Source: Bacteroidota bacterium (lineage in GTDB: Bacteria > Bacteroidota > Bacteroidia > Bacteroidales > UBA932). From it: DNA of 60,134 bases. Below are positions 20,078-27,958 of this stretch, piece by piece. Each line of letters begins with the position of its first letter. The first letter of the stretch is position 1. The translations under genes were made by a program, and so were the position numbers. The stretch is taken from contig JAKQLB010000381.1 in the NCBI GenBank assembly GCA_029567375.1, forward strand, positions 1-60,134, given 5' to 3'. Under the pieces are notes generated by a model. It was not told where the DNA came from. It did no database searches and worked only from the letters and a program-made list of their open reading frames with translations.

Positions 20078-20850
20078 AGGGGTTGGAGAAATTTAAGAAT
20101 CACTTCGCCGGATTCGAAGATAACTATGTGATAATAGGTGGAACGGCTTGCGATATCGCTTTGCAGGATACAGAAATGAATCCACGTGCAACCGACGATA
20201 TTGATTTGATATTGGTCATTGAAAATATGACACCAGAATTTGGAAAACGCTTTTGGGATTTTATTACTGAGGGAGAGTATGAAACTCGCCAAAGGAAACG
20301 GGAAGGGAAAAATCGATCAAACGAATTATTCAGGTTTATCAATCCAAAGAATGGGTTTCCGGTTCGAGTAGAATTGTTATCTAAATTTCCCGAAGTTTTA
20401 GAAGCGCCAACAGGCTTTCATTTAACTCCTATTCCTTTAGGAGAAGGAATATCAAGCCTTTCAGCAATATTGCTGGATGAAGAATACTATCGTCACGTCA
20501 TTGACGGCAGTATAATCGAAGCAGGTGTTCGCATTGCTGATCCGCTTTCCCTTCTCTGTTTGAAAATTAAGGCATTTTTAAATCTGACTGAAGAAAAGAA
20601 AACCAATCCGCATGTTCATAGTGCCGATATTAAAAAGCATCGTGATGATGTTTTCAAACTTTTGGCTATGCGTATTGACCCTTTAACACCGGTAGAATTA
20701 CCGGCTATCATAAAAAATGGTGTGAGCTTATTCATTAGTATGATAGAAAAATCTTTACCGAATCAGTCTTTGCGTGATAGTTTGAAACGTACAGATGATG
20801 ATATTAGTGGTTATCTTGGCATTATGAAAGAAATATTTGGAATAGAATAA
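20071..20850 (+). CDS. AbiEii-like nucleotidyltransferase toxin
   Basis: A 259-residue protein of the DNA-polymerase-beta-type nucleotidyltransferase superfamily. The core motif is IIGGTACDIAL followed by ATDDIDLILVIE (residues about 22-48), with the DxD pair that binds metal. A later helix DPLSLLCLKIKAFLN and KKHRDDVFKLLA matches the second half of AbiEii/MenT-type toxins. In AbiE systems such an enzyme is a toxin that transfers nucleotides, kept in check by the partner, and causes abortive infection on phage attack. Coupled by a 7-base overlap with the upstream gene and followed 11 bases later by a phosphoesterase gene. Confidence 0.75.
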   Translation: MVKGLEKFKNHFAGFEDNYVIIGGTACDIALQDTEMNPRATDDIDLILVIENMTPEFGKRFWDFITEGEYETRQRKREGKNRSNELFRFINPKNGFPVRVELLSKFPEVLEAPTGFHLTPIPLGEGISSLSAILLDEEYYRHVIDGSIIEAGVRIADPLSLLCLKIKAFLNLTEEKKTNPHVHSADIKKHRDDVFKLLAMRIDPLTPVELPAIIKNGVSLFISMIEKSLPNQSLRDSLKRTDDDISGYLGIMKEIFGIE

Positions 20851-20861
20851 ACTATAATAAT

Positions 20862-21650
20862 ATGAGAATTCAATACGCGTCGGACTTACATTTGGAATTT
20901 TCAGATAATTACAGTTATTTAAAAGGGAATCCATTGAAAGCTTTAGGCGATATCCTTGTTCTGGCAGGCGATATTGGTTATCTTAACGATAGTAATTATA
21001 TCAAGCATCCGTTTTGGAATTGGGCGTCAAAAAATTATAAGCAAGTGATTGTAGCTGTAGGGAATCACGAATTATACAAGTATTACGATTTGGCTAATAT
21101 GCCGCATGGCTTGGTTTGTTCTATTCGAGATAATGTAAACTGCTATTATAATGCTGTCGTTAGAATTGAAAACGTTGACTTTATTGTTTCAACTTTATGG
21201 GCCAAAATACCGTTGGAAGAAGCCTATCTTACCGAACATTATGTCAATGATTTTCACAGGATTTTATATAATGCAGAACTATTAACATGGGACAAATTTA
21301 ACTGTGAACACGATAAATGTTTTCGATTTATTCAGAGTGAAGTGGCTAAAAGTACAGCTGAATATATAATTGTAGTTACCCATCATGTTCCATCTTTTCA
21401 ATTAGCTTCTCCTGATTTTGCTGAAAGCAAAATAAATGGGGCATTTACGGTTGAATTAGCAGATTATATAGAGAAAAGTCCGATAGATTACTGGATTTAT
21501 GGACATTCACATCGGAACATCGACAAATTTATCGGAAAAACTGAATGTGTGAGCAATCAGTTAGGATATGTATTTCATAACGAACATCGTAGTTTCGATC
21601 CTGAAAAAATAATAGAAGTAGAGTCAACTGTGAAGAGTATAACAGGTTGA
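20862..21650 (+). CDS. Cytosolic metallophosphoesterase
   Basis: A 262-residue protein with all calcineurin-like dimetal motifs: YASDLHLEF (D-x-H), LVLAGDIG, AVGNHELYKY, VVTHHVPS and WIYGHSHRN. There is no signal peptide, so it acts in the cytosol. It is the third gene of the AbiE-like operon, 11 bases after the nucleotidyltransferase, which is not part of the classical two-gene AbiE system. It could reverse the toxin's modification, cleave a nucleotide signal, or be an unrelated passenger; the sequence does not decide. Confidence 0.85.
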   Translation: MRIQYASDLHLEFSDNYSYLKGNPLKALGDILVLAGDIGYLNDSNYIKHPFWNWASKNYKQVIVAVGNHELYKYYDLANMPHGLVCSIRDNVNCYYNAVVRIENVDFIVSTLWAKIPLEEAYLTEHYVNDFHRILYNAELLTWDKFNCEHDKCFRFIQSEVAKSTAEYIIVVTHHVPSFQLASPDFAESKINGAFTVELADYIEKSPIDYWIYGHSHRNIDKFIGKTECVSNQLGYVFHNEHRSFDPEKIIEVESTVKSITG

Positions 21651-21666
21651 AATGATTTCCTCTCCT

Positions 21667-22343
21667 CGGGATTTCGTCGCTTCGCTTCGACAATTCCGTT
21701 CGAGAATCCCTCTCTCTCCGGGATTTCGTCGCTTCGCTTCGACAATTCCGTTCGAGAATCCCTCTCTCTCCGGGATTTGCTCGCTGCGCTCGCACATCCC
21801 TTTTTACTCGCCGTTGGGGCCCTTGCAATGCTCAAGGCATGAAGTTGCGCAATAACGCCTCTCTCTCCGGGATTTGCTCGTTTCACTCGCACAATTCCGT
21901 TCGAGAATCCCTCTCTCTCCGGGATTTGCTCGTTTCACTCGCACAATTCCGTTCAAGAATCTCTCTCTACGGGATTTGCTCGTTTCACTCGCACAATTCC
22001 GTTCAAGAATCTCTCTATCCGGGATTTGCTCACTGCGTTCGCACATCCCTCCCCGCCTGCGGCGGGGCGATGCTAGGTGCGAAATAAAAAATGGCGCTCA
22101 AGTGAACTTGGCGCTCTATGAGGGATTTGGTCACTTCGTTCCCACGTCCCTTTCTACTCGCCGTGGGGCCCTTGCAATGCTCAAGGCATGAAGCTGCGCT
22201 AGAATGTCCCTCTCTCTCCGGGATTTGCTCGTTTCACTCGCACAATTCCGTTCAAGAATCTCTCTCTACGGGATTTGCTCACTGCGTTCGCACATCCCTC
22301 CCCGCCTGCGGCGGGGCGATGCTAGGTGCGAAATAAAAAATGG
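21667..22343. repeat. Array 1 of 50-52-bp hairpin repeats
   Basis: Units begin with CGGGATTT at 21667, 21719, 21771, 21868, 21920, 21970, 22020, 22219 and 22269, with a period of 52 or 50 bp when adjacent. A full unit can fold: GGGATT, a TG bulge and CTCG pair with CGAG and AATCCC, and units are joined by CTCTCTCTC. Two longer inserts share about 72 bp (21772-21843, 22121-22193) with GGGGCCC and a CCTTG/CAAGG hairpin. Two units end in the hairpin CCCCGCC-TGC-GGCGGGG (22051-22067, 22300-22316) and GCTAGGTGCG. This stretch holds no gene I can support. Confidence 0.9.
22219..22343 (+). repeat. Left copy of the 125-bp direct repeat flanking the R-M cassette
   Basis: These 125 bases recur at 28011-28135 with a single difference (A at 22268, C at 28060), and the last 75 bases are identical. 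The copy consists of two hairpin units plus the CCCCGCC/GGCGGGG hairpin and the start of a tRNA-Ser-type terminator. Same orientation as the right copy. Confidence 0.9.
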
Positions 22344-22474
22344 GATGACTAAAAAGTCAAACAGACTTTAATCTCACCCACTTTTTCTTGTATGACCATT
22401 CAGGAGATTATTTTAATTGGCATCAACAAATATTAAATATATGTTCCGATATGCAAGTTGTTCTCGTTCAAGGT

Positions 22475-22505
22475 TTTGCTGTACATGATTTTTTCTATAC
22501 TTTTG
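22475..22505 (+). promoter_or_regulatory. Promoter of the restriction-modification operon
   Basis: TTTG (22475-22478), 19 bases, then TACTTTTG (22498-22505): both boxes and the spacing match the Bacteroidetes housekeeping consensus. It ends 21 bases before the first gene of the operon. The 130 bases between the repeat array and this promoter hold only a possible weak hairpin (about 22337-22388). Confidence 0.6.
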
Positions 22506-22526
22506 TTAAAGTAAGAGAAGATTATA

Positions 22527-23174
22527 ATGACATCGCAGCCTTTGTTCAGGCCAGAAGATTATCCAAATCAACTGGGCCTTTTGCATTTGACGTCAAGTGA
22601 TATTGAACGCCAGATAGTTTCGTATTCGCTCTCGTTTCCTCAAACAAGAGATATCAAGGTCGAGAAAAGGATTAAATTTCCGCAATTCGTAAGAGCGTTT
22701 TACAATTTCATTTATAATAAGGCGAAAGTGCCAACGCAGCAGGAATTCTACGAATATTATATTTCTGTGAATCATGAGCATTTTTCGACAGCTCAATATC
22801 CTGATGAAATTTATAATGGTCTACGTGCAAGGGTGTTCAGGACATATCCGTCACTCGTTAGAGATTTCCACTTTAATAAGGTTTTGACAGAAAGGATTCA
22901 AGGATATGAGATTGTGTATAATTCCAATTTGGACATCGAGCATGATATTGACACTCTGCTTGTACTCAACAATCAGTATTGGGCAGCCTGCTTATACACT
23001 CAGACGAGAAGAGCATTTGTTGCGAGAGGATGGAAAGAGAATAGGCACATTCGCTTTTCGAATGTGACATATATAGAATTTCCGGTAAAGTTGAAAGATC
23101 AGTCAAAATTGGGCGATTTCTTTCTATACGGAGAACGAGAGTTGGAAAAATTAATTGCAAGTATCAACAACTAA
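22527..23174 (+). CDS. Hypothetical protein in R-M operon
   Basis: A 215-residue soluble protein that I do not recognise. It is rich in aromatic residues and Arg/Lys, with no signal peptide or membrane segment. The segments FPQFVRAFYNFIYNKAKVPTQ and YPDEIYNGLRARVFRTYPSL are probably helical. It is the first gene of a same-strand run with a putative restriction enzyme (34 bases later) and a cytosine methyltransferase. It may be a subunit, specificity or accessory factor of that system. A good promoter lies directly upstream and supports it as a real gene. Confidence 0.7.
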   Translation: MTSQPLFRPEDYPNQLGLLHLTSSDIERQIVSYSLSFPQTRDIKVEKRIKFPQFVRAFYNFIYNKAKVPTQQEFYEYYISVNHEHFSTAQYPDEIYNGLRARVFRTYPSLVRDFHFNKVLTERIQGYEIVYNSNLDIEHDIDTLLVLNNQYWAACLYTQTRRAFVARGWKENRHIRFSNVTYIEFPVKLKDQSKLGDFFLYGERELEKLIASINN

Positions 23175-23208
23175 ATACTATCATAATTAACATATAACGA
23201 TTATTGCC

Positions 23209-23985
23209 ATGCCTAAAAATGCTGGAGAATATGATGAATTACGTATAAAATTACGCCTTATCGAGTTGCGTGATAGTAACAATACTGTAACAATTTACGG
23301 AAAACGGTTTAATATTAATTCCGTTGGACTTGAGAGCGAATTTGCATCACTGCCAAATGGTACGAGCTTAAGGGCGCTATCTGATGCACAAATAGAATCA
23401 TTAGCCAATATGGTTGGGGCCGGTAAGGCGAGAGGTAGCCATAAGGCTGATGTAAATATCAACGGAGATGGTTTTTCTGTAAAGTCGCATAGGTCGGCTC
23501 CTCCTGCAATTGTTAATCATACTCCAAGATGGGGGTGGGTAAGAATTTGCAATCATTTGCACGTTAGTATTGACCGCTTGGACAAAATGGTACAGGAGTA
23601 TTTTCAACTGAGACTAAGTGGACAGATAGGCGAGGATATTTATAATAATGATCCACGTTCTCCATTCAAGAATGAAAAAGAATATTTGCGCCCAATAATC
23701 AATTACTTCTTGTTCTCCGGAACAGGAGAAAAAGATTCAGATTATCCCGCAAAGTATGTTCTTGATTGTGCTGATCCATATGATATTTCTACCTGGGAGA
23801 TATATGATGAAACCAACTATCTCGACCTATTCTGGGATGATATGAAATTCAGTATGAGAGAAAAAGGTTTTGAGGCATATCCATATTCTCGTCCATGTGA
23901 TGCTTGGAAGACTCCATTGGCGAGGCCGTGGGCAACCAAGATTGATGGCCAGTATAAAGGTTCTTTGCATATACGGGTAAGATAA
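23209..23985 (+). CDS. Putative type II restriction endonuclease
   Basis: A 258-residue protein whose stop codon is one base before the methyltransferase start, the usual position for the restriction partner. Residues about 78-90, KADVNINGDGFSVKSHR, resemble a PD-(D/E)xK nuclease core (acidic residue, short beta turn, then x-V-K), and RGSHKADV precedes it. No known enzyme family is recognised with certainty, and the recognition site is unknown. The assignment relies on this motif and on the position. Confidence 0.6.
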   Translation: MPKNAGEYDELRIKLRLIELRDSNNTVTIYGKRFNINSVGLESEFASLPNGTSLRALSDAQIESLANMVGAGKARGSHKADVNINGDGFSVKSHRSAPPAIVNHTPRWGWVRICNHLHVSIDRLDKMVQEYFQLRLSGQIGEDIYNNDPRSPFKNEKEYLRPIINYFLFSGTGEKDSDYPAKYVLDCADPYDISTWEIYDETNYLDLFWDDMKFSMREKGFEAYPYSRPCDAWKTPLARPWATKIDGQYKGSLHIRVR

Positions 23986-23986
23986 T

Positions 23987-24823
23987 ATGTTCAAATTCAT
24001 TGACTTATTCTCAGGTATCGGAGGTTTTCATACCGGAGCATCAAAAGCTGGTGGCAAGTGTGTTATGGCATCTGATATCAACGAAACTGCAAATCAGTCA
24101 TATTTCGAGAATTATGGTATTAAACCACGAGGAGACATATATCAAATTAAGTCGGAAGACATACCTGATTTCGACCTTCTTTGCGCCGGATTTCCTTGCC
24201 AGCCGTTCAGCCAAGTTGGACCTAAGGGAGCGTTCGAAGATGAACGCGGTTTACTGATTTTTCAAATTTTGAGAATCCTTACAGACCGACAACCGAAAGC
24301 TTTTCTTCTTGAGAATGTCAAAGGACTCCAATCCATTCAGGGTGGGCTTGTTTTTAAGACGATTGTCGATGAACTTGAGAATGCAGGATATAAAGTCCAG
24401 ACAAAAGTGCTTGAAGCAAAAGACTACGGAACTCCACAATTGAGAAAACGCTTGTTTTTTGTTGGTATCAGAAATGACATAAAGGTTGATTTTAATTTCC
24501 CTGCACCTGTTCCATTGAAATATACATTTTCTGAAATTATGGGTGGCAAAACTGAGCGTGATTATTCTTTCACTATCAGAATTGGTGGAAGGCGCTCTGG
24601 AATCAACAACAGATTCAATTGGGACTGTTATATGGTTGATGGGAAACCTCGATATATCACGCCTGAAGAATGTTTGATGCTTCAAGGCTTTGACAGAAAC
24701 TTCAAATTGTGCGGTAATGAAAACGAGAGATACGCACAAGTCGGCAACAGCGTACCAACAACAATTGTATACGCGATTGTTAAGAATATGGTCAAGTCTG
24801 GAGTGTTTAAGAAAAGCGAGTAG
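23987..24823 (+). CDS. DNA (cytosine-5)-methyltransferase A
   Basis: C5-cytosine methyltransferase of 278 residues, short for the family (usually 300-400) but with all key motifs. These are motif I FIDLFSGIGGFHTGA, motif IV GFPCQPFSQVG with catalytic C71, motif VI LLENVKGL, motif VIII near KDYGTPQLRKRLF and motif X QVGNSVPTTI. The target-recognition part (about 185-235) is small and includes SFTIRIGGRRSGINNRFNWD; I cannot assign a site. It is the third gene of the R-M operon and is convergent with methyltransferase B 19 bases away. Confidence 0.93.
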   Translation: MFKFIDLFSGIGGFHTGASKAGGKCVMASDINETANQSYFENYGIKPRGDIYQIKSEDIPDFDLLCAGFPCQPFSQVGPKGAFEDERGLLIFQILRILTDRQPKAFLLENVKGLQSIQGGLVFKTIVDELENAGYKVQTKVLEAKDYGTPQLRKRLFFVGIRNDIKVDFNFPAPVPLKYTFSEIMGGKTERDYSFTIRIGGRRSGINNRFNWDCYMVDGKPRYITPEECLMLQGFDRNFKLCGNENERYAQVGNSVPTTIVYAIVKNMVKSGVFKKSE

Positions 24824-24842
24824 TGATCTAACCGCTATTTCA

Positions 24843-25886
24843 TTAGAATAAAGTCAACTGCTCAGGTTCACTTTTCTTCACGTATGGATGAGGATTTGCA
24901 AGTTCCTCAATCATGTTGTGGCATATCTTTCTGATTACAGGAACCGCCACAGAATTACCCATTTGTTTGTACCTATGCTGGTCTGCAATGCCTGCGGTCC
25001 AATTATCCGGGAATCCCTGGAGCCTTTCCCACTCCAAAGGAGTCATCTTTCTCCAACCATCTTTATTGACAGAACCCTTTATGTGGGTAGTAGGAGTCAA
25101 ATCCGTTTGCCTTTGATCAATAATGAGGTTCCTTTCTTTGCCCATTCCACCGCAGACGATAGTGTTTGCTATGTCGTCAAGAGGCCTGATTTCATAGCCG
25201 AACCCATGACCTGCCGCCTCGTGACGGGCGCGATGCCTCTTGATTGATTCAATATATACATCTGACAAATAATATTTGGCCGGAACTGGCTTTTCTTCCA
25301 TAATGTCCCTGATGCACTTTTGAACCGCATCCTTCTGTGGAAAATCAAAACCACCACCGTTATCTCTAAATCCTACTATATAGATTCTCTCTCTGTTCTG
25401 AGCGAGACCATAATCCTTTGCGTTCAAAATGCGATAATAGACATTATAGTGCAAGTCTTCTGTAAGAACGTTTAGAATTGTGGCGAAAGTGCGTCCGCGA
25501 TTGTGATTGGTCAAGCCTTTTACGTTTTCAAGAAGAAATGCTGCAGGTTGTTTTTCTTTGATAATTCTGGCCACATCAAAGAACAATGTGCCTCTTGTGT
25601 CTTCAAAGCCTCCTCTTTTCCCGGCAATAGAGAACGCTTGACATGGAAAACCGGCTAGTAACACATCGAAATCAGGGAGATCTGTTTCGACAACTTTTGT
25701 AACGTCAAACTTTGGAGAATGCTTGTCTTCCGGGAAATTTTTACTATAGGTCTTGCAGGCCCAGTCGTCAATTTCACTGGTGAAAACACATTCGGAGTCA
25801 TATCCAAGTTCTTTTGCTGCTTGTTGGAAGCCCAATCTGATACCACCTACACCAGCGAAAAGGTCGATAAATTTCAAGTTTGCCAT
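24843..25886 (-). CDS. DNA (cytosine-5)-methyltransferase B (Dcm-like)
   Basis: Second C5 methyltransferase, 347 residues from the ATG at 25886. An upstream ATG at 25910 would add eight residues, but MANLKFIDLFAGVGGIRLGF is the usual family start. Motifs: catalytic C82 in GFPCQAFSIAG, LLENVKGL, NAKDYGLAQNRERIYIVG, RLQGFP and QMGNSVAVPVI. The target-recognition segment has RHRARHEAAGHGFGYEI, which resembles the H-x-A-x-G-N-G-F-G-Y-G stretch of E. coli Dcm (CCWGG), so a CC(N)GG-type site is possible. Divergently read from the 76-residue gene and vsr. Confidence 0.92.
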   Translation of the reverse strand: MANLKFIDLFAGVGGIRLGFQQAAKELGYDSECVFTSEIDDWACKTYSKNFPEDKHSPKFDVTKVVETDLPDFDVLLAGFPCQAFSIAGKRGGFEDTRGTLFFDVARIIKEKQPAAFLLENVKGLTNHNRGRTFATILNVLTEDLHYNVYYRILNAKDYGLAQNRERIYIVGFRDNGGGFDFPQKDAVQKCIRDIMEEKPVPAKYYLSDVYIESIKRHRARHEAAGHGFGYEIRPLDDIANTIVCGGMGKERNLIIDQRQTDLTPTTHIKGSVNKDGWRKMTPLEWERLQGFPDNWTAGIADQHRYKQMGNSVAVPVIRKICHNMIEELANPHPYVKKSEPEQLTLF

Positions 25887-26012
25887 AAAATGCAATGTTA
25901 CAATTTCCAAAATACACGCAAGGATACTAAATATCAGTGATCTGGCCGCAGAAATATGGCTTTGGAGAACAGCGCATTATTCCGCATTATACCCTGCCAA
26001 CGGTTCATTTGC

Positions 26013-26035
26013 GAACAAATATACAACATTTGTTC
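26013..26035. promoter_or_regulatory. 23-bp palindrome in the dcm-vsr divergent region
   Basis: GAACAAAT-ATACAAC-ATTTGTTC is a perfect 8-bp inverted repeat with a 7-base spacer. The half AACATTTGTT recurs at 26067-26076. It sits in the 223-base gap between methyltransferase B and the vsr operon and would suit a dimeric regulator controlling both. Confidence 0.5.
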
Positions 26036-26085
26036 TATATAAGGCCTTTTTCATCTACTATTGTTTAACATTTGTTTTCTTTTTG

Positions 26086-26093
26086 TAACTTTG
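26086..26093 (+). promoter_or_regulatory. -7 box of the vsr operon
   Basis: TAACTTTG matches TAnnTTTG; it ends 16 bases before the ATG of the 76-residue gene. The best -33 candidate is ATTG (26060-26063), 22 bases upstream. The second AACATTTGTT half-site lies between the two. Confidence 0.45.
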
Positions 26094-26109
26094 TGAAGCA
26101 AGAGAAATC

Positions 26110-26340
26110 ATGTTAAAGTCAGGTAGAACTGTCATTCACGTAGAGGTGAAAGATACGCACGACCATTTATATTTTGGGTCAGTTGCGGCAATGTACGAGG
26201 ATCCCAGGGTAAAAAACCTTATCGGAATAGCGTATCAGACTTTTCGTACCAAGAAATTATCAGAAATCAATCCCTATGAGAATGACCTGATTATTGTACG
26301 AAAAGGAAAATTGAATACCATTCTGCACGAGGAAAAATAG
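26110..26340 (+). CDS. Small hypothetical protein upstream of vsr
   Basis: A 76-residue protein, basic at both ends, with a predicted beta-rich start (GRTVIHVEVKDTHDHLYFGS) followed by AAMYEDPRVKNLIGIAYQTF. I do not recognise the family. It begins after a good -7 box and ends 3 bases before vsr, so it is probably translated and co-expressed. A small DNA-binding or regulatory role for the palindromes upstream is possible but unproven. Confidence 0.65.
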   Translation: MLKSGRTVIHVEVKDTHDHLYFGSVAAMYEDPRVKNLIGIAYQTFRTKKLSEINPYENDLIIVRKGKLNTILHEEK

Positions 26341-26343
26341 TTT

Positions 26344-26931
26344 ATGGCTGATAAGTTCACATCATCCCAAAGACACAACTGTATGTCTAGAATACGCTCG
26401 ACAAGCACCAAGCCGGAGAAGAAGGTGCGTCAGTCACTATTCAGCTCTGGTTTCCGCTTTCGTGCAAATGTAAAAACTCTGCCTGGAACGCCCGATATCG
26501 TCTTGCCGAAATATCGCACAGTGATATTCGTAAATGGCTGCTTCTGGCACGGCCACAAGGGCTGCAAATACTACACAGTACCTGAAACTAATGTTGATTT
26601 CTGGGTGGATAAAGTCCGAAAGAATAAGGAAAGGGACGCCCTGAACAATCAGCAGCTAGAATCATTGTCGTGGAGCATTGTCACCATATGGGAGTGTGAG
26701 CTTAAGAGCAAAGTCTTTGGCGCAACAATGGAAAGGGTGGTGTCAGAACTTCATCAGAACAAGGCCAAATGGGAGCAATATCAGCAACGCAGACGATCTG
26801 ACCGCGAGTTCGCTAGAAATGAAGCTAAGCGAAAGAGACTCATTCGAGAAGAAGTCGAACGCGAACTGGAGGAGCAATTCCACATCCCTGTCAAGATACG
26901 GAAAGCATCACGCGAAGACACTGAATTGTAA
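26344..26931 (+). CDS. vsr: Very short patch repair endonuclease
   Basis: Endonuclease that nicks next to T:G mismatches made by deamination of 5-methylcytosine, normally found with a Dcm-type methyltransferase as here. The 195-residue protein has SSQRHNCMSRIRSTSTKPE, GFRFRANVKTLPGTPDIVLP (metal-binding Asp) and VIFVNGCFWHGHKGCKY with the catalytic histidines and zinc ligands, then WSIVTIWECEL. A basic, coiled tail of about 50 residues from KWEQYQQRRRSDREF makes it longer than E. coli Vsr (156 residues). Confidence 0.94.
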   Translation: MADKFTSSQRHNCMSRIRSTSTKPEKKVRQSLFSSGFRFRANVKTLPGTPDIVLPKYRTVIFVNGCFWHGHKGCKYYTVPETNVDFWVDKVRKNKERDALNNQQLESLSWSIVTIWECELKSKVFGATMERVVSELHQNKAKWEQYQQRRRSDREFARNEAKRKRLIREEVERELEEQFHIPVKIRKASREDTEL

Positions 26932-26990
26932 AAAATCCCGTATTTTTGTCAGTGGAAATATTATAGCTGCAACACAAACCTTGCTGCTTT

Positions 26991-27950
26991 ATGAAAATTC
27001 TTATCGACAACGGCCACGGCATAGAAACGCCCTGCAAGCGCAGCCCCGATGGCAAAATTCTGCACCATCTTAATCTGTCACAAGGTGAGAAATTAACTAA
27101 TGCTGCTCTGCTGCTTTTTGGAAAAAATCCACAACGCTTTTTCCCCACAGCAACCGCTAAGTGCGCAATATTTCATGGATTAAGTAAATCAAAGCCTATA
27201 CCGTCATATAAAATTTTTGGTGGTGACATTTTTGAGCAGATTAATCAGGCTGTCGAATTTGTGATGTCCCAACTTAATTTCAGTGTTGGTACGCGTTCAG
27301 AATCTAATATTGCTCCCGGTAGTTATGAAATTCCCAGAGAGGTGGTGGCAGAGGGCATTGTAAATGCCATTGTTCATAGAGATTACGCTAATAATGCCAG
27401 CGTGGAAGTTATTTTGTATAAAGATAGATTAGAAATTTCTAATCCGGGCTCTTTACCTTTGGGCTGGACAACCGAAAGGCTGAAACAGTTGCACAATTCT
27501 GTACCTCACAACCCGTTTATTGCTCATCCAATGTATCTTGCGGGGTACATTGAACAACTTGGTACTGGCACCGAAGATATGGTCGAAAGAATGATTAAAA
27601 ATGGCCTCCCAGAACCTTTATTTGTTCAGGAACAGGATTTTAGAACGATTATTTATCGTCATGCCCTGCGAGGTGCCGTTCAAGACACCCCAAAAGTTAC
27701 CGAACAAGCTATAGAACAAGTTACCGAACAAGCTTATAGACTGATATTGACTTTGGAAAGTGAAATGACAAGAGACGAGCTTATGGACAAATTAAATTTA
27801 AGACATAGACCAACTTTTGTTTATAATTATACAAATCCTGCATTGAGTGGGGAATGGATTGAAATGACGGAAACTGAACCCAATCATCCAAGACAAAAAT
27901 ATCGCTTGACTGCAAAAGGACTGAAGGCAAAACAGCAGTGGGAAAAGTAG
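26991..27950 (+). CDS. Chimeric gene: amidase start fused to a 5'-truncated RecG-like/AlbA_2-type regulator
   Basis: Residues 1-21 (MKILIDNGHGIETPCKRSPD) are the start of a Bacteroides-type N-acetylmuramoyl-L-alanine amidase, in which the Cys is normally Gly. From about residue 24 the protein is the C-terminal part of an ATP-dependent DNA helicase-like transcriptional regulator: KLTNAALLLFGKNPQRFFP, then a GHKL-like ATPase segment EGIVNAIVHRDYANNASVEV and IEQLGTGTEDMVERM. A winged-helix-like tail follows (SEMTRDELMDKLNLRHRP). The Schlafen/AlbA_2 DNA-binding domain is lost. Probably a remnant formed by recombination, although the frame is open for 319 codons. TATTTTTG at 26941-26948 is a possible -7 box. 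Confidence 0.65.
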   Translation: MKILIDNGHGIETPCKRSPDGKILHHLNLSQGEKLTNAALLLFGKNPQRFFPTATAKCAIFHGLSKSKPIPSYKIFGGDIFEQINQAVEFVMSQLNFSVGTRSESNIAPGSYEIPREVVAEGIVNAIVHRDYANNASVEVILYKDRLEISNPGSLPLGWTTERLKQLHNSVPHNPFIAHPMYLAGYIEQLGTGTEDMVERMIKNGLPEPLFVQEQDFRTIIYRHALRGAVQDTPKVTEQAIEQVTEQAYRLILTLESEMTRDELMDKLNLRHRPTFVYNYTNPALSGEWIEMTETEPNHPRQKYRLTAKGLKAKQQWEK

Positions 27951-27958
27951 TGTTTTAG

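Noticed and set aside
21529..22336. Several open frames on both strands through the hairpin repeat array
   Set aside because: They only reflect a repeat unit free of stop codons; the translations repeat the same short peptide in different frames, and no promoter or family supports them. The same holds for frames at 27884-28087 and 28017-28313.
21667..22343. CRISPR array
   Set aside because: The spacing is regular, but the whole unit is repeated; there are no unique spacers and no cas genes.
22388..22600. Open frame of 70 codons before the R-M operon
   Set aside because: It overlaps the promoter and the start of the 215-residue gene in another frame and has no coding features.
26991..27060. 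Prophage remnant suggested by the amidase start
   Set aside because: No other phage gene (portal, capsid, tail, integrase) is present; only 21 codons resemble an amidase.
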